From the NCBI GenBank assembly GCA_011046055.1, contig DSBN01000222.1, positions 1-5,171 of the forward strand: 5,171 bases of DNA, given 5' to 3'. Under the pieces are notes generated by a model. It ran no database searches. It saw nothing but the letters and a program-made list of their open reading frames with translations, and had not been told where the DNA came from. Of this stretch, positions 5,122 through 5,171 are shown piece after piece. Source of the stretch: Sediminispirochaeta sp. (GTDB lineage: Bacteria; Spirochaetota; Spirochaetia; DSM-16054; Sediminispirochaetaceae). The stretch's first letter is position 1. Each line of letters opens with the position of its first letter. The position numbers and the translations under genes were made by a program.

Positions 5122-5171
5122 ATGTCGTTTTCACAGTTGCGCCCCCTGCTGAAAATAGCCCTGCCTTTGAT
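5122..5171 (+). CDS. Start of an unidentified gene, 3' end outside window
   Basis: An open frame runs from ATG at 5122 to the window end and encodes MSFSQLRPLLKIALPL. A TGA at 5116-5118 is in frame just upstream, so this ATG is the earliest start on this frame. No Shine-Dalgarno precedes it. Sixteen residues are too few for a family call. The run LLKIALPL could be the beginning of a first membrane helix, as in many transporters, or an ordinary amphipathic helix. The 53-bp gap after the DHH-CBS stop shows no clear terminator. Whether it is a real gene depends on the sequence to the right. Confidence -1.
   Translation, partial: MSFSQLRPLLKIALPL

Noticed and set aside
3584..5134. 516-codon open frame on the minus strand opposite the DHH-CBS gene
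   Set aside because: The plus strand carries all DHH, GGGGH and CBS motifs in order. The minus-strand product is a compositional shadow rich in H/L/V/D with no family features and no ribosome binding site.
1..5171. tRNA, rRNA or known riboswitch
   Set aside because: No cloverleaf, rRNA segment or recognisable riboswitch core was seen in the intergenic stretches, read by eye on both strands.

Overview
The window comes from a bacterial chromosome with GC-rich genes and one AT-rich intergenic stretch (about 441-690). The gene content is housekeeping and general metabolism, with no phage or plasmid genes. The phylum cannot be fixed from sequence alone. A free-living spirochaete is my low-confidence guess, from the general look of the dihydrodipicolinate-synthase-like and DHH-CBS proteins.

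Layout: (1) 1-467 is the 3' end of purD, the purine biosynthesis enzyme GAR synthetase. (2) 441-748 is the most unusual part. A long perfect hairpin overlapping the purD stop codon has been split by a 111-bp MITE-like element with 18-bp perfect terminal inverted repeats and a 6-bp target duplication. A second long, nearly perfect hairpin follows, then a promoter that would start transcription at the ATG of the next gene. (3) 749-1609 (+) is an NmrA/SDR-type NAD(P)-binding protein. (4) 1575-2432 (-) is mutM/fpg, a DNA repair glycosylase, which converges on and overlaps the NmrA gene by 35 bp. (5) 2447-2581 (-), just upstream of mutM, is a 44-codon remnant with an aldo/keto reductase N-terminus and its own promoter. 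(6) 2626-3651 (+), divergent from mutM, is a DapA-family class I aldolase/lyase. (7) 3701-5068 (+) is a DHH/DHHA1 phosphoesterase with a C-terminal CBS pair. (8) 5122-end (+) is the start of another gene, too short to identify.

Transcription units: purD ends a unit entering from the left. NmrA is probably monocistronic. The AKR remnant and mutM probably form one leftward unit. The DapA-like and DHH-CBS genes are probably co-transcribed (49-bp gap, strong ribosome binding site). The genes do not form one obvious pathway.

Two observations matter most. One is the reconstructable history of the purD terminator: hairpin, then MITE insertion with target duplication. The other is a repeated signature at the NmrA, AKR-remnant and 5122 starts, where a -10-like hexamer lies 5-7 nt before an ATG that has no Shine-Dalgarno, suggesting leaderless transcripts. 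I found no clearly new multi-gene system.
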